Shown piece by piece: positions 6,988 to 14,772 of a stretch of 22,589 bases of DNA. The stretch is from DASUHT01 sp038230835 (GTDB taxonomy: Bacteria > Actinomycetota > Thermoleophilia > Gaiellales > JAICJC01), in the NCBI GenBank assembly GCA_038230835.1, contig JBBRMM010000032.1, forward strand, positions 1 to 22,589. Direction: 5' to 3'. The translations under genes were made by a program, and so were the position numbers. Positions within the stretch are counted from its first letter, which is position 1. The number at the start of each line of letters is the position of its first letter. Below the pieces are notes generated by a model. That model did no database searches. It was given only the letters and a program-made list of their open reading frames with translations, and was not told the origin of the DNA.

Positions 6988-7647
6988 TCAGGGTTGGACC
7001 ACGACCGGTGTGCCGGGGCGCAGCCAGCGCTCGAGCACGGCCAGTGCGCGGGCCGACACCCGCACGCAGCCGGCGGAGGCAGCACGGCCCAGCAGCCAGG
7101 GCTCGTTGGTGCCGTGAATGGCGAGCTGGTCGCCGCCTGTCCAGCCGGGCGGAAGGTGCGGCTGGTGGCCTGTCAGGCCGAATGCGAACGAGCCGAACGG
7201 GCCTGTCGGATCGCCGGTGGAGATCGGGTCGGTGACGCTGAAGCGACCGGTCGGGGTCGGGCTGACCGGGGCCCCGACGGTCACCGACCAGCCGGCCAAC
7301 CGGCGCGGGCCGCGCATCAGCCACAGCCGGTGCGCCGAGCGGTCGACTCGCACCCATACCGGCGTGTGGACGATGCGACGTCCGGCGAGCCGGATCCAGC
7401 CGGTGCGTCCGTTGGGAGCCCACGGCAGCAGCACGTGCGCGGAGCGACCATCGGGGCTGGTGCCCACGGCCCAAAGCCAGGTGGTGGTGCCCAGCGGCGT
7501 TTCGCCCGGCAGCTTGCCGAGCAGCGCGCCGTGGGGGGTGCGGCGGACGTTGGCCCCTCCCGAGACCTCGACCAGCGCGAACCGGGGAGCGGGCGCGGCG
7601 TGGTGGACGAGCAGCGATGCCAGCACGAAGAGGGCAGAGAGGGGCAT
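6988..7647 (-). CDS. L,D-transpeptidase (YkuD) with N-terminal SH3-like region
   Basis: The 219-aa protein begins with a short signal peptide (residues 1-19). Residues ~24-88 look like a bacterial SH3 domain (GGANVRRTPHGALLGKL, later GRTGWIRL). The catalytic YkuD domain covers ~95-218, with TPTGRF at 131-136, the histidine motif IHGT at 177-180 and the nucleophile motif SAGCVRVS at 191-198 (Cys194). All key residues are present. These enzymes make 3-3 cross-links in peptidoglycan or attach proteins to it, outside the membrane. The ATG at 7647 is the natural start but has no evident ribosome-binding site. Confidence 0.92.
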   Translation of the reverse strand: MPLSALFVLASLLVHHAAPAPRFALVEVSGGANVRRTPHGALLGKLPGETPLGTTTWLWAVGTSPDGRSAHVLLPWAPNGRTGWIRLAGRRIVHTPVWVRVDRSAHRLWLMRGPRRLAGWSVTVGAPVSPTPTGRFSVTDPISTGDPTGPFGSFAFGLTGHQPHLPPGWTGGDQLAIHGTNEPWLLGRAASAGCVRVSARALAVLERWLRPGTPVVVQP

Positions 7648-7751
7648 GCCCGAGTGGTCGGCGGGTGGGGCCGGATGCTTGAGAAAACCTCTACAGCCGG
7701 GTCTCGCAACAACCGATACGCATCCGTGTTGGAACTCTCAAGGAGCCGAAC

Positions 7752-7898
7752 GTGAAACGACAACCGAGCATTGCCCGTCTGGCGATTGTCGCCGCGCTCG
7801 CGATGCCCGTGGTGCTCTCGGCGTACCGCCGCGGCCGTCCCCGCGACTACACCCGTTCGCAGGAATACCGGGCCATCGTCGGCGACTTCCTGATCTGA
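7752..7898 (+). CDS. 48-aa small membrane protein
   Basis: GTG 7752 is preceded by AAGGAG (7740-7745) with six-base spacing, one of the best ribosome-binding sites in the window. The 48-codon frame begins MKRQPSIARLAIVAALAM and continues PVVLSAYRRGRPRDY. That gives a basic N-terminus, one hydrophobic helix (residues ~8-24) and a basic then acidic soluble tail ending GDFLI. It looks like a single-span peptide with its tail on the cytoplasmic or outer face, or an uncleaved signal-like peptide. It is divergent from the L,D-transpeptidase gene (104 bp away) and upstream of the GAF gene. I do not recognise it. Confidence 0.6.
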   Translation: MKRQPSIARLAIVAALAMPVVLSAYRRGRPRDYTRSQEYRAIVGDFLI

Positions 7899-7971
7899 AG
7901 CTGGTCTGTTGCCGAAAAGCTGCGTAATTACTGCAATTCGGTGAGTGAATCTGTCCGTCGGACCAGTAAGA

Positions 7972-8400
7972 ATGCCCGTCATGGACGACCGGCCCGCGAT
8001 GAGCGAAGCAACACGGCGGCTGGCGGGGCTGGAGATGCTGCTCCGCCGGATGCACATGTGCCAGACCACTCCGCAGGTCGTCGAACTGCTGGCTCACGCC
8101 CTACCCGGCCTGGCCGACACCGACTGGGCAGAACTGCACCTGCTCGATTCGGGCGCCACCTGCGCCGCCGAGCACCGCGAACTGGCTGTGGCCTGCATCG
8201 GCGCCGGGTGCGTGTGCGCAGTCGGCGGCAGTGGGCACCCGTCGATGGTCGCCGTGCCGCTGCTCGCGGCTTCGGCTGCGATCGTGCTGGGGCGCTCAGA
8301 CGGCGAGCGGTTCCACCCCATGGAACTGAAGCTGCTGAGGCTGTTCGCCGATCACGCCTGCTCGTCCCTCATGCGCTTCGCACTGCCGGTCTCGGCGTGA
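7972..8400 (+). CDS. GAF-domain protein
   Basis: A 142-aa protein when started at ATG 7972; ATG 7981 and GTG 7945 in the same frame are alternatives and no ribosome-binding site decides. The whole length reads as one GAF domain: an N-terminal helix (LEMLLRRMHMC), a strand pair (WAELHLLDSG), a loop with three cysteines (CIGAGCVC) and the terminal helix MELKLLRLFADHACSSLM. GAF domains bind small ligands or chromophores. No output domain is attached, so it may act as a stand-alone sensor or partner of another protein. Its 3' end overlaps the convergent methyltransferase gene by 32 bases. Confidence 0.75.
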   Translation: MPVMDDRPAMSEATRRLAGLEMLLRRMHMCQTTPQVVELLAHALPGLADTDWAELHLLDSGATCAAEHRELAVACIGAGCVCAVGGSGHPSMVAVPLLAASAAIVLGRSDGERFHPMELKLLRLFADHACSSLMRFALPVSA

Positions 8401-9493
8401 GCCACATGACCTGCTCGTAGTACTCGCCCGCTCGCCGGCCGGTGCGGCGGTTGACGTGGCGGCGGACACGCTCGAGCAGCCGGTACCCGGCTCGCTCGAC
8501 GATCTCGTCGTACAGCCCGTGGCGGTCGTTGGCGACGATTGCCACGAGTGCGCCGGGCCGCAGACGCCGTCGCGTGTGGGCGAGCGTCTCGATCATGCCG
8601 GCCTGATAGGCGCGCAGTGCGCGCCGGCTCGATCCACCGGCCGCGGCGCCCAGTTCCAGGTCGCTACGGTCGTTCAGACCCAGCAGCTCGTACGCGTAGC
8701 GATGTTGCTCGTGGTAGTCGATCACGCCCGGGTAGGGCGGGGACGTGACCACGCCGTCGATCCGCTCCGGCAGTTCGGCCGCCCGTGCATCGGCGTGCAG
8801 CACCTCCACCCGTGCATCCGTGCGATGCGGCTCGAACGCCTCCAGCCGCCGCCGCGTGTCCGCGGCGTAGCGACGAAGGAACGGTGCTGCTTGTTCGACC
8901 GGACGGCACTCTCGGCGGTGCTTGTGGCAGGGATACGGCGCGGTCACTGGAGCGGACGGGAAGTCCAGATCGTGGTGAGCGGCGCGGCGAGCGGAGCGGG
9001 CCGCACGCGACGCGACCACGGCCACCACCTCGCCCGCGGGTGAGCCGTGGACAGCCGCCGCGAATCCCGCCAGTTCGCGGAGCGCACGTGGGTCGTACCA
9101 GCGCTCGAGGTAGGCGGAACGCGGAGGGTCGCGGGGTGGCAGCTCGAGTGCGCGGTCGAGCTCGGCGGCCACGGTGTCCCGGTCGTGGCGCGCCGTCTTC
9201 ACGCGCATCAGCAGGCAGTTGAAGTCCGACACGTCGGCGCCGACGGCATGCATACCGAGCGTATTGGCCTCGACCAGGGTCGTCCCGGAGCCGGCGAACG
9301 GGTCGTAGACGACGGCACCGGCGGACGCGCTGCGGCGGAGCAGGACTTCGGCGAGTTGGGGGACGAACTTGCCCAGATACGGGTGCAGCCGGTGCACGTG
9401 CTTGGTGCGCTCCCGCTGCGGCAGCTGCGACTCCGACCATGAGAGCTCCTCGTCGATGCGGTCGTAGAGCTCAACCTGACTGGTTCCGGCCAT
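8369..9493 (-). CDS. Solo DNA N4/N6-type methyltransferase
   Basis: The 374-aa protein has the SAM-binding motif DPFAGSGTT at residues 64-72, preceded by a motif X-like segment (GKFVPQLAEVLL, 41-52). The catalytic motif TSPPY is at 250-254, followed by PGVIDYHEQHRY. About 180 residues separate the two motifs. The insert contains SRAARSARR and a PYPCHKHRRECRP block (C189, H190, H192, C196) that might bind a metal or form the target-recognition part. SPPY is typical of amino-methyltransferases that make N4-methylcytosine, though N6-adenine cannot be excluded. No restriction gene is nearby. A TTG at 9496 precedes the ATG I chose at 9493; a TAGCCT box (minus strand, 9508-9503) would place transcription start at 9496. 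Confidence 0.88.
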   Translation of the reverse strand: MAGTSQVELYDRIDEELSWSESQLPQRERTKHVHRLHPYLGKFVPQLAEVLLRRSASAGAVVYDPFAGSGTTLVEANTLGMHAVGADVSDFNCLLMRVKTARHDRDTVAAELDRALELPPRDPPRSAYLERWYDPRALRELAGFAAAVHGSPAGEVVAVVASRAARSARRAAHHDLDFPSAPVTAPYPCHKHRRECRPVEQAAPFLRRYAADTRRRLEAFEPHRTDARVEVLHADARAAELPERIDGVVTSPPYPGVIDYHEQHRYAYELLGLNDRSDLELGAAAGGSSRRALRAYQAGMIETLAHTRRRLRPGALVAIVANDRHGLYDEIVERAGYRLLERVRRHVNRRTGRRAGEYYEQVMWLTPRPAVRSA

Positions 9494-9564
9494 CAAACCG
9501 CCAGGCTACAGAACGGGCCGGATGACCCGTTCGGGGGTCGCTACGTGGGTGTTCGCGTTCGATC

Positions 9565-9990
9565 ATGAGCACACCCCTGCGTTTATCGGAGGTTTCGATC
9601 CGCCGCCTCGCTGCTCCCATAGGCATGACGCTCGCGCTCCTTGCGCCGGCCGCCGCACTGGCGCAGACCCTGGAGTCGCAGACCCACGTGGGGATGAGCG
9701 GCAGGGTAACCGAGCCCTCGACCTGCCTGACGCACGCCGGCAGCGGCGGCACCGACCGCGTGGTCACCTGCAGCGGGTTGCTCTCGAAGGCCGTCGTCCG
9801 GTTCGACTTCACGGTGCCGGCCACCACCAAGGGGGTGGCCTCCCAGGTGAACGCCGGCAGTCTCGCCGGCTATGGCGCCGTGATCAAGACCGTCACCCGC
9901 GTCAACGCCACCCACGTCCGCGTGGCGCTGCACCTGGCGGGTGTCAGCCGCGTCGACATCGCAAACGTGGCGATCGAGTACTACCACTAG
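9565..9990 (+). CDS. Small secreted protein of unknown function
   Basis: The 141-aa product has a clear signal peptide with a cleavage-like AAALAQ at residues ~29-34. The mature part of about 108 residues is rich in Thr, Val and Gly and contains two cysteines (C54 and C69) likely to be bridged. Short alternating strands (VVRFDFTVPA, HVRVALHLAGV, DIANVAIEYYH) suggest an all-beta fold. I do not recognise the family. ATG 9565 has no strong ribosome-binding site. The downstream GGDEF/HD-GYP gene begins 25 bases after its stop, so the two could be co-transcribed. Confidence 0.7.
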   Translation: MSTPLRLSEVSIRRLAAPIGMTLALLAPAAALAQTLESQTHVGMSGRVTEPSTCLTHAGSGGTDRVVTCSGLLSKAVVRFDFTVPATTKGVASQVNAGSLAGYGAVIKTVTRVNATHVRVALHLAGVSRVDIANVAIEYYH

Positions 9991-10015
9991 TCCAGCCTCG
10001 GCCAGGGTCCCGGTG

Positions 10016-11809
10016 ATGTCCCACACCGCTCCGAAACAGCGCCTTGTCTCGCGTCGCCTGCCACTCGCGGCGGTCGGCGTGGTCGTGTTGCTCTTGAGCG
10101 CGTTCTCGGCCTGGGCTGCGTACACCACCGTCGATTCGACCACCCGCGCCGGTCGCGACAGCCGGTTGAGCGACGCGTATCAGCGCGCCCAGGCCGCGCT
10201 CGTGGACATCCGGCTGAGCAAGGCCCAGTACATCGTGACCCCGGGGTCGACCAAGCTCCGACGTGCGATCGCCTCCTCCGAGACTACGCTGGGCACTGCG
10301 CTGCGGACGATCGCGTCCTCCGGTGACCCGGCCGACCGCGCGCTCGCCGAGCCGCTGGAGCGTGACCTCGGGGCGCTCCGAACGTCGATCGGGCGGCTGA
10401 TGAACGCCGCGGACTCCGGAAACATCTCCGCGGTCTCCATGATCGATCCGACCGGCACCTCGCCGCTGATCACCCACATGGAGACCGTGATCGACCGGGG
10501 CGCCGCGTCCCATCGGACGGCGGTGTTTGCCGGGCTGGACAGTGCCAAGCGTTCGCAGGCGGTGGTGCTGCTCGCAACCGCCCTCATGTTCGTGCTCGGG
10601 GTGCTGCTGATGGTCGCGCTCTCGATGTTGGTGCGCTACAAGCAACGGCTGGAGGACGCCCAGGATGCCGAACTTGAACGGCTGCGCGGGGCGGCGCTGA
10701 CCGACAGCCTGACCGGCCTTCCCAACCACCGGGCGTTCCACGAGGGTCTCGACCGCTCGCTCGGCGTCGGCGAGCAGGTGTCGCTGGTGATGGTCGATCT
10801 GGACGGGCTCAAGCGCACCAACGACGAACTCGGCCACCAGGCCGGCGACGAGCTGATCAAGGCGCTCGCCCAGGGGCTCGAGCGCACGCTGTGCGACGGT
10901 CAGGCCGCCTACCGGATCGGTGGCGACGAGTTCGCGGTCGTGCTGCGCGGTGGGTGCGCGATGGACGGGTTCTACCTCGCTCAGGGATTGCGCAACTCGC
11001 TCGCCTCAGCGCCCGGGAGCCGCACGGTGTCTGCGACGGCGGGGATCGCAGACCTGCACTCGGGCGCCGGCAAGGATCTGCTGATCTGGCGTGCCGACCT
11101 GGCGCTGATCGAGGCCAAGCGCGCACATCGCGGTGTGCTGGTGTACTCGCCCGACCTCGAGATGGATCGCGACGACGGGCAGGAGGACGACCGCCGCCAC
11201 GTGACCACGCTGGCCACCGCGCTGGCGCGTGCGGTCGACGCAAAGGACGCCTACACACACAGCCATTGTGAGACGGTGGCAGAGCTGTGCGCGCTGGTCG
11301 CCGAGGAACTCGGGCTGCCGCCCGAGCGGGTGGCTCGGATCCGACTGGCCGGGCTGCTGCACGATGTTGGCAAGATCGGCGTCTCGGATGCGATTCTGCA
11401 GAAGCCCGGACCGCTTACCGCCGAGGAGTTCGCGATCATGCAGACCCACCCCACGCTTGGCTGCCACATCGTCTCGGCTGCGGAGCTGGAGGAGGAGGCG
11501 CGCTGGATCCGGCACCACCATGAGCGGCTCGACGGCGGGGGTTATCCCGACGGCCTGCTGGGCTCCCAGGTGCCGATCGAGTCACGCATCATCATGGTGG
11601 CCGACGCCTTCGAGGCGATCACAGCAGACCGGCCCTATCGCGACCGCCGTTCTGTGCCCGAGGCGCTCCGCGAGCTCTCCCGCCACGCCGGCACCCAGTT
11701 CGATCCGCGCTGTCTGGAGGCGCTCGAACGGATCGTCGGCGAGGGACTCGTCCGCACCGCCCCGCGGGACTTCGACGCCGATGATCCGCGTCTACCGGCC
11801 GCTGCCTGA
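10016..11809 (+). CDS. Membrane-bound GGDEF plus HD-GYP hybrid c-di-GMP signalling protein
   Basis: The 597-aa protein starts at ATG 10016 (GTG 10013 is adjacent). Two membrane helices (~16-38 and ~183-206) bracket a helical extracytoplasmic sensor of the four-helix-bundle type. The GGDEF domain (~225-378) has an intact active site IGGDEF at 301-306 and substrate residues DLDGLKRTND. The RxxD inhibitory site normally found nine residues before GGDEF is absent. An HD-GYP phosphodiesterase domain (~395-580) carries HDVGKIG at 449-455 and HHERLDGGGYP at 501-511, all metal ligands visible. Such hybrids can make and degrade c-di-GMP. The gene sits directly before a polysaccharide synthase set, so it likely controls polymer production. 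Confidence 0.93.
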   Translation: MSHTAPKQRLVSRRLPLAAVGVVVLLLSAFSAWAAYTTVDSTTRAGRDSRLSDAYQRAQAALVDIRLSKAQYIVTPGSTKLRRAIASSETTLGTALRTIASSGDPADRALAEPLERDLGALRTSIGRLMNAADSGNISAVSMIDPTGTSPLITHMETVIDRGAASHRTAVFAGLDSAKRSQAVVLLATALMFVLGVLLMVALSMLVRYKQRLEDAQDAELERLRGAALTDSLTGLPNHRAFHEGLDRSLGVGEQVSLVMVDLDGLKRTNDELGHQAGDELIKALAQGLERTLCDGQAAYRIGGDEFAVVLRGGCAMDGFYLAQGLRNSLASAPGSRTVSATAGIADLHSGAGKDLLIWRADLALIEAKRAHRGVLVYSPDLEMDRDDGQEDDRRHVTTLATALARAVDAKDAYTHSHCETVAELCALVAEELGLPPERVARIRLAGLLHDVGKIGVSDAILQKPGPLTAEEFAIMQTHPTLGCHIVSAAELEEEARWIRHHHERLDGGGYPDGLLGSQVPIESRIIMVADAFEAITADRPYRDRRSVPEALRELSRHAGTQFDPRCLEALERIVGEGLVRTAPRDFDADDPRLPAAA

Positions 11810-11874
11810 CCCGATCTGTCCCGCAGGACAACGCCGCTCGACGCAGAACCGCTAACCCGTTCATGAACGCGTGT

Positions 11875-11881
11875 GGAGGGG
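11875..11881 (+). promoter_or_regulatory. Ribosome-binding site supporting a TTG start
   Basis: GGAGGGG lies six bases before TTG 11888. The upstream in-frame GTG at 11873 would place this motif inside the coding sequence, so the TTG start is favoured. Confidence 0.5.
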
Positions 11882-11887
11882 TGGCTT

Positions 11888-12673
11888 TTGAGCACAGTCG
11901 GACCGCGGGCCGGACCAGTGTGGGCCAGCATGGCCCGGTTCGGGCCGCTGCGTGCGTCGCGGCGGCCGCGGCTGGCGATGGACGAGGTATGGGCATCCGC
12001 GGCCATACTGGCCGCGCTGGAGGCGTTGCTGGTATGGCGGCTGGGCGATCTCGCGCGCACCGCGACGGGCCTCGAACGTGCGCTCGGCGGCCGGCCGGTG
12101 GGCACCCGTAGCCTGCTCGGGGCCGCGGTCTCCCGGTTGGACATGCACGTCGCGCCGCTCGACTTCCGGCAACTGGCGGTGTGGGCCGTGGCCGGAGCCG
12201 CGGCTGTCTTCCTGCTCGCCGACGCTCCCGGCGTCAGCGTGCCGCTGCGTTTCATCTTCGCCTACAACGCGGCAATCGTCAGCGCGTCGGCGATGGTCAT
12301 GCTCTACCGTGGGCGGCCGCCGTTCGAGGCCGCCGCCTTCTCCGACCTGTACGCACGCACCGCGGTCGAGATCTGGCTCGTGTTGCCGGCGTTCCTGGGC
12401 GTGCTCTCGCTCGGTCTGCCGTTTCGATGGTGGGAGCGGCTGGCTCTGGTCAGCGGGATCTTGATCTACGACGTGCTCTTCTCGGCTGTCCGGTTCGTGG
12501 CCTTCGGGTCGCTGCTGGGCTCGCTGGGCGGGGTCACGATGGCTCCCCTGTACCTTTCCGCCGGGCCGCCGCTGGATTTCGTGCTGGCAGTCGCCGGCTA
12601 CTCGCTGCTGGTCACACGGCTGGCCAAGCGGGTACGTGGGCCTGAGGCCGTCCAGAGCTGGACATGGATCTAG
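11888..12673 (+). CDS. Polytopic membrane protein upstream of a glycan synthase
   Basis: A 261-aa protein if translation starts at TTG 11888, six bases after the ribosome-binding site GGAGGGG (11875-11881). The in-frame GTG 11873 lies before that site and ATG 11930 is a later alternative. The N-terminal third is a helix with a charged linker (an anchor near residues 38-51, then GLERALGGRPVG). The rest has about six hydrophobic spans between residues 95 and 247. The last codons overlap the GT2 gene by ten bases, so the two proteins are probably made together. A role as a partner subunit in polymer synthesis or export is an inference from position; I do not recognise the family. Confidence 0.75.
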   Translation: MSTVGPRAGPVWASMARFGPLRASRRPRLAMDEVWASAAILAALEALLVWRLGDLARTATGLERALGGRPVGTRSLLGAAVSRLDMHVAPLDFRQLAVWAVAGAAAVFLLADAPGVSVPLRFIFAYNAAIVSASAMVMLYRGRPPFEAAAFSDLYARTAVEIWLVLPAFLGVLSLGLPFRWWERLALVSGILIYDVLFSAVRFVAFGSLLGSLGGVTMAPLYLSAGPPLDFVLAVAGYSLLVTRLAKRVRGPEAVQSWTWI

Positions 12674-13923
12674 CCTCCGCCGCTCTCTGGGCCTGGCTCA
12701 GCATCGTAATCGCCGTCATGCTCGTCTATGCGGTGCGCCACCTGGTGCTCACGCTTGCGCGCGTCGGGCGTCGCCAGCGGCCGTACTACCACGAGCTGCT
12801 GGACTCCGACGAGCCGCCGCTCTCGGTGCTGATACCGATGCACAACGAAGGCGCCGTGGCCGACCGCATCCTCTCGCACATCGTATGCAGCGACTTCCCC
12901 AAGGAGCGGCTGCAGGTGGTGCCGGTGGACGACCACTCCAGCGACAGCACGCCCGAATCGCTGAGCCGGTTCGCCGCCCAGCACGAGTACATCCAGCCGC
13001 TCACGCGGCGTGAAGGTCTCCGCGGCAAGCCGGCCGCCCTCAACGATGCGATCGAGCTGACGGACAACGAGCGCACGCTCATCTTCGACGCCGACTACCT
13101 GCCGTCGGGCGAGCTCATGCGCGGACTGTCAGCTGCATTCACCGACCCCGAGGTGGGAGCGGTGATGGGTCGGGTGGTGCCGCACAACACCGATGCCGGT
13201 CTGCTTGCGCGGCTGCTCGACCTCGAGCGGTCGGCGGGCTACCAGATCGATCAGCAGGCTCGCTACTCGCTCGACCTGCTCCCGCAGTACGGCGGCACAG
13301 CCGCAGGCTTCCGACGCTCGATCGTGCACGGCTGGGGCGGGTTCGACCCGCGGGTGCTGGCGGAGGACACCGACCTCACATTCCAGCTGTATCTGCGGGG
13401 CTGGCAGGTGGCCTACGCCAACTGGGCGGAGTGTTACGAGGAGGTGCCGAGCACCTGGGACGGGCGGTTCCGCCAGTTGCGGCGGTGGGCGCGCGGGCAC
13501 ACCCAGGTGCTTGCGCGTCGGTGGCTCGCCGTGATCGTCTCGCCGTACCTGAACGGTTGGCAGAAACTCGACGGCCTGCTCGTGCTCGGCATCTACCTGG
13601 TGCCGCCGCTGCTGCTGACCGGGTTGGTCGCCAACACGCTGCTGTTTCTGAACGGCTCCACCCTGATCGCCGGAACCGTGGTCGTCAGCATGTTCGCGGT
13701 CGGCTACAGCGCCTTTGGCAATTTCGCACCCTTCTACCAGGTCGGAGCGGCCGGCGTGCTGGACGGCAGCGGGGAGCGACTGCTGCTGCTGCCGCTGTTC
13801 TTCTTCATGTACTTCTTCAACAGCCTGGCGGTGACCCTCGGAGTGCTCGACGGCATGGTCGACCTCGCCCGCCGCCGCGCGCCCACCTGGGACAAGACCC
13901 GGCGGCAGGGGGACGCGCCGTGA
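12664..13923 (+). CDS. Processive family 2 glycosyltransferase (cellulose/hyaluronan/poly-GlcNAc synthase type)
   Basis: The 419-aa membrane protein has one N-terminal helix (~7-30), a cytoplasmic GT-A domain (~50-290) and about three to four C-terminal helices. The signature of processive beta-glycan synthases is complete: PVDDHSSDST (D89, D90), FDADYLPSG (DAD at 142-144), LAEDTDL (ED at 234-235) and QLRRW at 271-275. Such enzymes elongate a polymer from UDP-sugars while passing it through the membrane. The nearby deacetylase and UDP-GlcNAc 2-epimerase point to an amino-sugar polymer, by analogy with PgaC/IcaA. There is no PilZ domain in this protein. The stop overlaps the next start as GTGA. 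Confidence 0.93.
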   Translation: MDLASAALWAWLSIVIAVMLVYAVRHLVLTLARVGRRQRPYYHELLDSDEPPLSVLIPMHNEGAVADRILSHIVCSDFPKERLQVVPVDDHSSDSTPESLSRFAAQHEYIQPLTRREGLRGKPAALNDAIELTDNERTLIFDADYLPSGELMRGLSAAFTDPEVGAVMGRVVPHNTDAGLLARLLDLERSAGYQIDQQARYSLDLLPQYGGTAAGFRRSIVHGWGGFDPRVLAEDTDLTFQLYLRGWQVAYANWAECYEEVPSTWDGRFRQLRRWARGHTQVLARRWLAVIVSPYLNGWQKLDGLLVLGIYLVPPLLLTGLVANTLLFLNGSTLIAGTVVVSMFAVGYSAFGNFAPFYQVGAAGVLDGSGERLLLLPLFFFMYFFNSLAVTLGVLDGMVDLARRRAPTWDKTRRQGDAP

Positions 13924-14751
13924 ACGGCGCCGTGCTCAGCGCGGGCCTGGTCGTGCTCGTGGTGGCGCCGCTCGCTCCCGGGCTGGTCGAACTGCGCCGC
14001 CGGCGGGACGGGCAGCCGTTGCCGATCGACCTTCGCCGGCCACGCGATCCGCGCCATCAGGGTCGCGAGCTTCGGGCCGAACTGGAGCCGTTCCTCGAGC
14101 GCCGGGGGGACGATCCAGCGAGCGTCTGGGACGTGGTCGCACGTCGCGGGCGGCCGCTGGTCGCACGCCACAATCTGCTGCTCCCGGCCGGCGGCCGGGC
14201 AGCGGCGGTGATCGTGGCGGCGGCCGGCATCGAGGTCGGGCCGGGCGCCCGGCTGGGCGATTCACTGGTCGTGGGCGATACGGTGCTGGGCTGCGAGGTA
14301 CGGCTTCGCGCGCTCACCGGGCGCGGCGTGGTGCGGCTCGCCGATCGCTGCCGGGTGGACGGGTTCGTCGATGCCGACGGCGGCATAACGGCCGGGCGCG
14401 GCGGCGACCTGGGCGGCTCGGCTGCCACCGACGGCGAGCTCGAGTTGGGCTACGGCACCGCCTTCTCGCGTCTGTGGGGGATGCCGGTGACGGCCGCCGC
14501 CGACGGCGTTCGTGAGGCAGATCCGCCTCGCCCTCACACGATCGAGGACGTGGTGGTGTGGGGTCGAGGCCGGCTCAGCCTGCCCCGCGGCTACCATCTG
14601 CAGTCCGACCTGGTCGCGCACTCCGACGTGCACATCGGCGAGGGTGCGGTGCTCGAGGCCACGGTCAAGGCGCACGGATCGATCCGCCTCGGTGCCGCGG
14701 TGCGGGTGACCGGCAACCTGATCGCCCGGCGCGACGTGGTGGTGGCCGGCT
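13920..14751 (+). CDS. Bactofilin-like beta-helix protein, 5' part of a frameshifted gene
   Basis: Starting at GTG 13920, overlapping the synthase stop by four bases, this frame encodes a membrane anchor (residues ~4-21), a charged linker and a right-handed beta-helix of short repeats. Examples are GIEVGPGARLGDSLVVG, SDVHIGEGAVLEATVKAHG and AAVRVTGNLIARRDVVVAG. These resemble bactofilin/polymer-forming proteins or the sugar-binding helices of acyltransferases. Sensible coding ends near 14751. The frame stays open to 15308 but reads as Arg/Gly/Pro-rich shadow, whereas the natural continuation (GPFRTGGVLASAVG) lies one base on, in the frame of the deacetylase. I read this as one gene of about 739 codons split by a single extra base. 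Confidence 0.7.
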
Positions 14752-14772
14752 GGGCCGTTTCGCACCGGAGGT

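Noticed and set aside
7679..7751. Sigma-70 promoter using TTGAGA at 7679-7684
   Set aside because: No acceptable -10 hexamer lies 16-19 bases downstream.
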